Made by a program: the position numbers and the translations under genes. This document shows, piece after piece, positions 62,154 through 64,000 of a stretch of 64,000 nt of DNA. The notes beneath the pieces are model-generated. The model ran no database searches and was not told where the DNA came from. It saw only the letters and a list, made by a program, of their open reading frames with translations. The first letter of the stretch is position 1. The number at the start of each line of letters is the position of its first letter. Source of the DNA: Hoylesella pleuritidis JCM 14110 (GTDB lineage: Bacteria; Bacteroidota; Bacteroidia; Bacteroidales; Bacteroidaceae); assembly GCF_000613725.1 (NCBI RefSeq), contig NZ_BAJN01000014.1, positions 1 to 64,000 of the forward strand, written 5' to 3'.

Positions 62154-63554
62154 TTAGTTATTCTCCATAAATGCCTCAACATCCTTGGGATGATAAGGTA
62201 TGAGGTCTTTCCCTATGAAGCGACAGCCGTCCTTAGTGATGAGAATATCGTCTTCGATACGTATGCCACCGAAATCTTTATAAGTTTCCAATTTATCGAA
62301 ATTGAGGAACTCTTTACAGTGTCCCGATGCTTTCCACTCATCGATTAAAGCCGGAATGAAATAGATACCCGGCTCATCTGTCACGACAAAACCTTCTTCC
62401 AAGCGACGCCCCATACGTAGGCAATTGGTACCAAACTGCTCTAATTTGGGCCTGGTCTCTTCGTCGAAGCCCACGTTGATTTGATCAAAGTTTTCCATAT
62501 CGTGCACATCCAAACCCATCATATGGCCCAATCCGTGGGGCAGAAACATAGCGTGTGCTCCGGCTCGAACAGCTTCTTCAGTATCACCTTTCATCAAACC
62601 GAGTTCTTTCAATCGGTCGGTCATTAGTCGGCATACAGCCAAATGAATATCGAAGTATTTTGCTCCGGGTTTGGATATCTCTAAAGCATAGTCGTGGCAA
62701 GCCTCGACAATACTGTATATCTCTAACTGCCGTTGGGTAAACTTACCTGTTACAGGCATTGTACGAGTGTTATCCGAACAATAATTCATCATATTCTCGG
62801 CCCCAGCATCACACAGAGCTAGCTTACCTGCTTCCAACTTGTTGAGTGAAGGAGTACCGTGCAGGATCTCGCCGTGCTGTGTAAAAATTGTAGGAAAGCT
62901 CACCATAGATCCATAAGAATGCGCAATGCCGTCCACCTGACCGGCTATATATTTTTCGGTTACGCCCGGTTTGACCAGTCGCATTGCCATAGTGTGCATC
63001 TTATAACCGATGACTGCCGCCCGCTCTAATTCTTCTATCTCTTCTGCATCTTTTGTCGAGCGCATCTTTACGATAGCTTTAATTAGATCCATTGAAGCAG
63101 ACTCTTTCTGTTGATTGGGATGGATGCCGAGCAAATCGAATATCTGTAACTTGATGTCAAAGCGATAGGGAGGCAGGAAATGGATTCTGCGCATTGCGCG
63201 AAGTGCATCATTGCAGATATTTGTCAATAGCTTCATCGGTGCAGAATGAGCTACGCCAACTTCAGAAGCCATATTGCTTACACTGTTCACGCTACCATAC
63301 CATACGATATCTTCGATATCTATATCATCACCGATGAGCGTTTCGGTGTCATTATCTACATCAATCACGCCGACAAGCCCATCGCGTTGCTGACCAAAAT
63401 AGTATAGGAACGATGAATCTTGACGGAACGGATAGTAGCCATTGTTAGGGAAATTACTGGGCGACTCATTGTTGCCGAATAATACTATTACTCCGTTCCC
63501 CACAAGCCTTTTTAGCTCATTGCGACGACGAATATAGGTTTCTTTGTTAAACAT
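62154..63554 (-). CDS. M24 family aminopeptidase P (Xaa-Pro aminopeptidase)
   Basis: 466-residue metallopeptidase that removes N-terminal residues before proline. The N-terminal creatinase-like domain (RRRNELKRLVGNGVIVLFGNNESPSNFPNNGYYPFRQDSSFLYYFG) is followed by the pita-bread domain. Metal ligands lie in ALCDAGAENMMNYCSDNTRTMPV (two Asp), LPHGLGHMMGLDVHD (His), VTDEPGIYFI (Glu) and GGIRIEDDILIT (Glu). The ATG at 63554 is chosen because the upstream in-frame start lies inside the promoter box at 63582-63589. It complements the prolyl tripeptidyl peptidase in proline-peptide use. Confidence 0.94.
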   Translation of the reverse strand: MFNKETYIRRRNELKRLVGNGVIVLFGNNESPSNFPNNGYYPFRQDSSFLYYFGQQRDGLVGVIDVDNDTETLIGDDIDIEDIVWYGSVNSVSNMASEVGVAHSAPMKLLTNICNDALRAMRRIHFLPPYRFDIKLQIFDLLGIHPNQQKESASMDLIKAIVKMRSTKDAEEIEELERAAVIGYKMHTMAMRLVKPGVTEKYIAGQVDGIAHSYGSMVSFPTIFTQHGEILHGTPSLNKLEAGKLALCDAGAENMMNYCSDNTRTMPVTGKFTQRQLEIYSIVEACHDYALEISKPGAKYFDIHLAVCRLMTDRLKELGLMKGDTEEAVRAGAHAMFLPHGLGHMMGLDVHDMENFDQINVGFDEETRPKLEQFGTNCLRMGRRLEEGFVVTDEPGIYFIPALIDEWKASGHCKEFLNFDKLETYKDFGGIRIEDDILITKDGCRFIGKDLIPYHPKDVEAFMENN

Positions 63555-63581
63555 AATATTATTTTTTAGAACGTTTGCCTG

Positions 63582-63589
63582 CAAAGGTA
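63582..63589 (-). promoter_or_regulatory. Promoter -7 box (TACCTTTG) of the M24 aminopeptidase
   Basis: The reverse strand reads TACCTTTG 27 nt before the ATG at 63554. It is back-to-back with TATCTTTG at 63612-63619 on the plus strand. Confidence 0.6.
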
Positions 63590-63611
63590 ATAAAATTCAG
63601 ATAAAAACAAT

Positions 63612-63619
63612 TATCTTTG
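63612..63619 (+). promoter_or_regulatory. Promoter -7 box (TATCTTTG) of the patatin-like gene
   Basis: TATCTTTG lies 19 nt before the ATG at 63639. Confidence 0.55.
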
Positions 63620-63638
63620 CAGTGAATTTTTCAGATTT

Positions 63639-64000
63639 ATGAAGATAGATACCGATACGGGATTAGTGCTTGAAGGCGGAGGTATGCGCGGCGTTTTCAC
63701 TTGTGGCGTATTAGATGCTTTGATGAAACACGATATATATTTCAATTATATCGTGGCTGTTTCGGCAGGTGCCTGCAACGGAATGTCGTATATGAGCAGG
63801 CAACCACGCCGCGCCCGAATATCCAATATCGATTATTTGGCACGTTACGACTATATTGGTCTGCGCCATCTTGTCACACAGGGCTGCATTTTTGACCAGG
63901 AGCTTCTCTACGACAAATTTCCCAATCAATATCTACCTTTCGATTACGAAACTTACTTTTGCAATCCCGCCACATTTGAAATGGTGACGACTAACTGCGA
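63639..64000 (+). CDS. Patatin-like phospholipase family protein (5' part, runs off the window)
   Basis: The first about 120 codons of a patatin-like serine hydrolase. The oxyanion-hole motif is LVLEGGGMRGVFTCGVLDAL and the nucleophile is Ser in AVSAGACNG (the GxSxG elbow, with Ala in the first position). The catalytic Asp would be beyond the edge. The family cleaves acyl esters of phospholipids. No signal peptide is seen, suggesting a cytoplasmic or membrane-associated enzyme. The frame is open to base 64000. Confidence 0.88.
   Translation, partial: MKIDTDTGLVLEGGGMRGVFTCGVLDALMKHDIYFNYIVAVSAGACNGMSYMSRQPRRARISNIDYLARYDYIGLRHLVTQGCIFDQELLYDKFPNQYLPFDYETYFCNPATFEMVTTNC

Overview
The window looks like chromosomal DNA of a Prevotellaceae-type Bacteroidota. 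Base composition is AT-leaning by eye. Promoters follow the Bacteroidota pattern TTTG, about 19-20 nt, TAnnTTTG, seen cleanly before trpS, lplA, fmt, tsaC, pheT and a WG-repeat gene. Characteristic proteins include a prolyl tripeptidyl peptidase, a DUF5686 surface protein, a NADP malic enzyme fused to a phosphotransacetylase-like domain, a split glycine decarboxylase (gcvPA/gcvPB), an HU protein fused to LysM, a head-GIN lipoprotein and a C1 peptidase. I found no tRNA, rRNA, CRISPR array, phage or intact insertion sequence.

Layout. 1-759: no recognisable gene. 760-8731 (minus): znuC, znuA, a YqaA-type membrane protein, a polytopic membrane protein, purD, an S9 peptidase and a THUMP-type RNA methyltransferase. 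9441-16113 (plus): a head-GIN lipoprotein, then a compact five-gene operon (nucleotidyltransferase, ATP-grasp, CDP-alcohol phosphatidyltransferase, HAD hydrolase, DUF5686) that I read as a candidate polar-head-group or inositol-lipid module. 16132-18894 (minus): DUF190 and malic enzyme, divergent from a TetR regulator. 19737-25485 (plus): mazG, a lipoprotein, rnz, a small secreted protein, an L,D-transpeptidase, a sigma-like fragment and a WG-repeat protein. 25522-30491 (plus): GH20 hexosaminidase, trpS, eno. 30598-41845 (minus, apart from one plus-strand lipoprotein): HU-LysM, HU, rimO, ftsY, Crp, lepA, yebC, pheT and a cytidylate-kinase-like gene. 42362-43942 (minus): a flavoprotein. 44367-51356 (plus): lplA, gcvT, gcvH, gcvPA, gcvPB, lpdA, a complete glycine-cleavage and lipoylation unit. 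51583-57102: fmt (minus), then tsaC, a ClC channel and a large lipoprotein (plus). 57103-63554 (minus): recQ, recJ, a C1 peptidase and an M24 aminopeptidase. A patatin-like gene runs off the right edge.

Two features cut across the window. First, at least eight otherwise good genes (znuA, yqaA, the THUMP methyltransferase, GH20, rimO, gcvT, gcvPA, C1 peptidase) have broken frames, ten events in all. Eight events are fixed by restoring one base. gcvPA needs two bases added or one removed, and znuA one A removed (or two added). This looks more like consensus sequence error than gene decay, although the A9 run in znuA could also be a slippage site. Second, several intergenic regions hold degenerate arrays with a strict 22-bp (once 23-bp) period. 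Some have a TTAACGGTTAA core and some an AAAACGATAGTAC or AAAAGGTCCGTAC core. They occur in convergent, tandem and divergent gaps and are not explained by any gene or standard feature.
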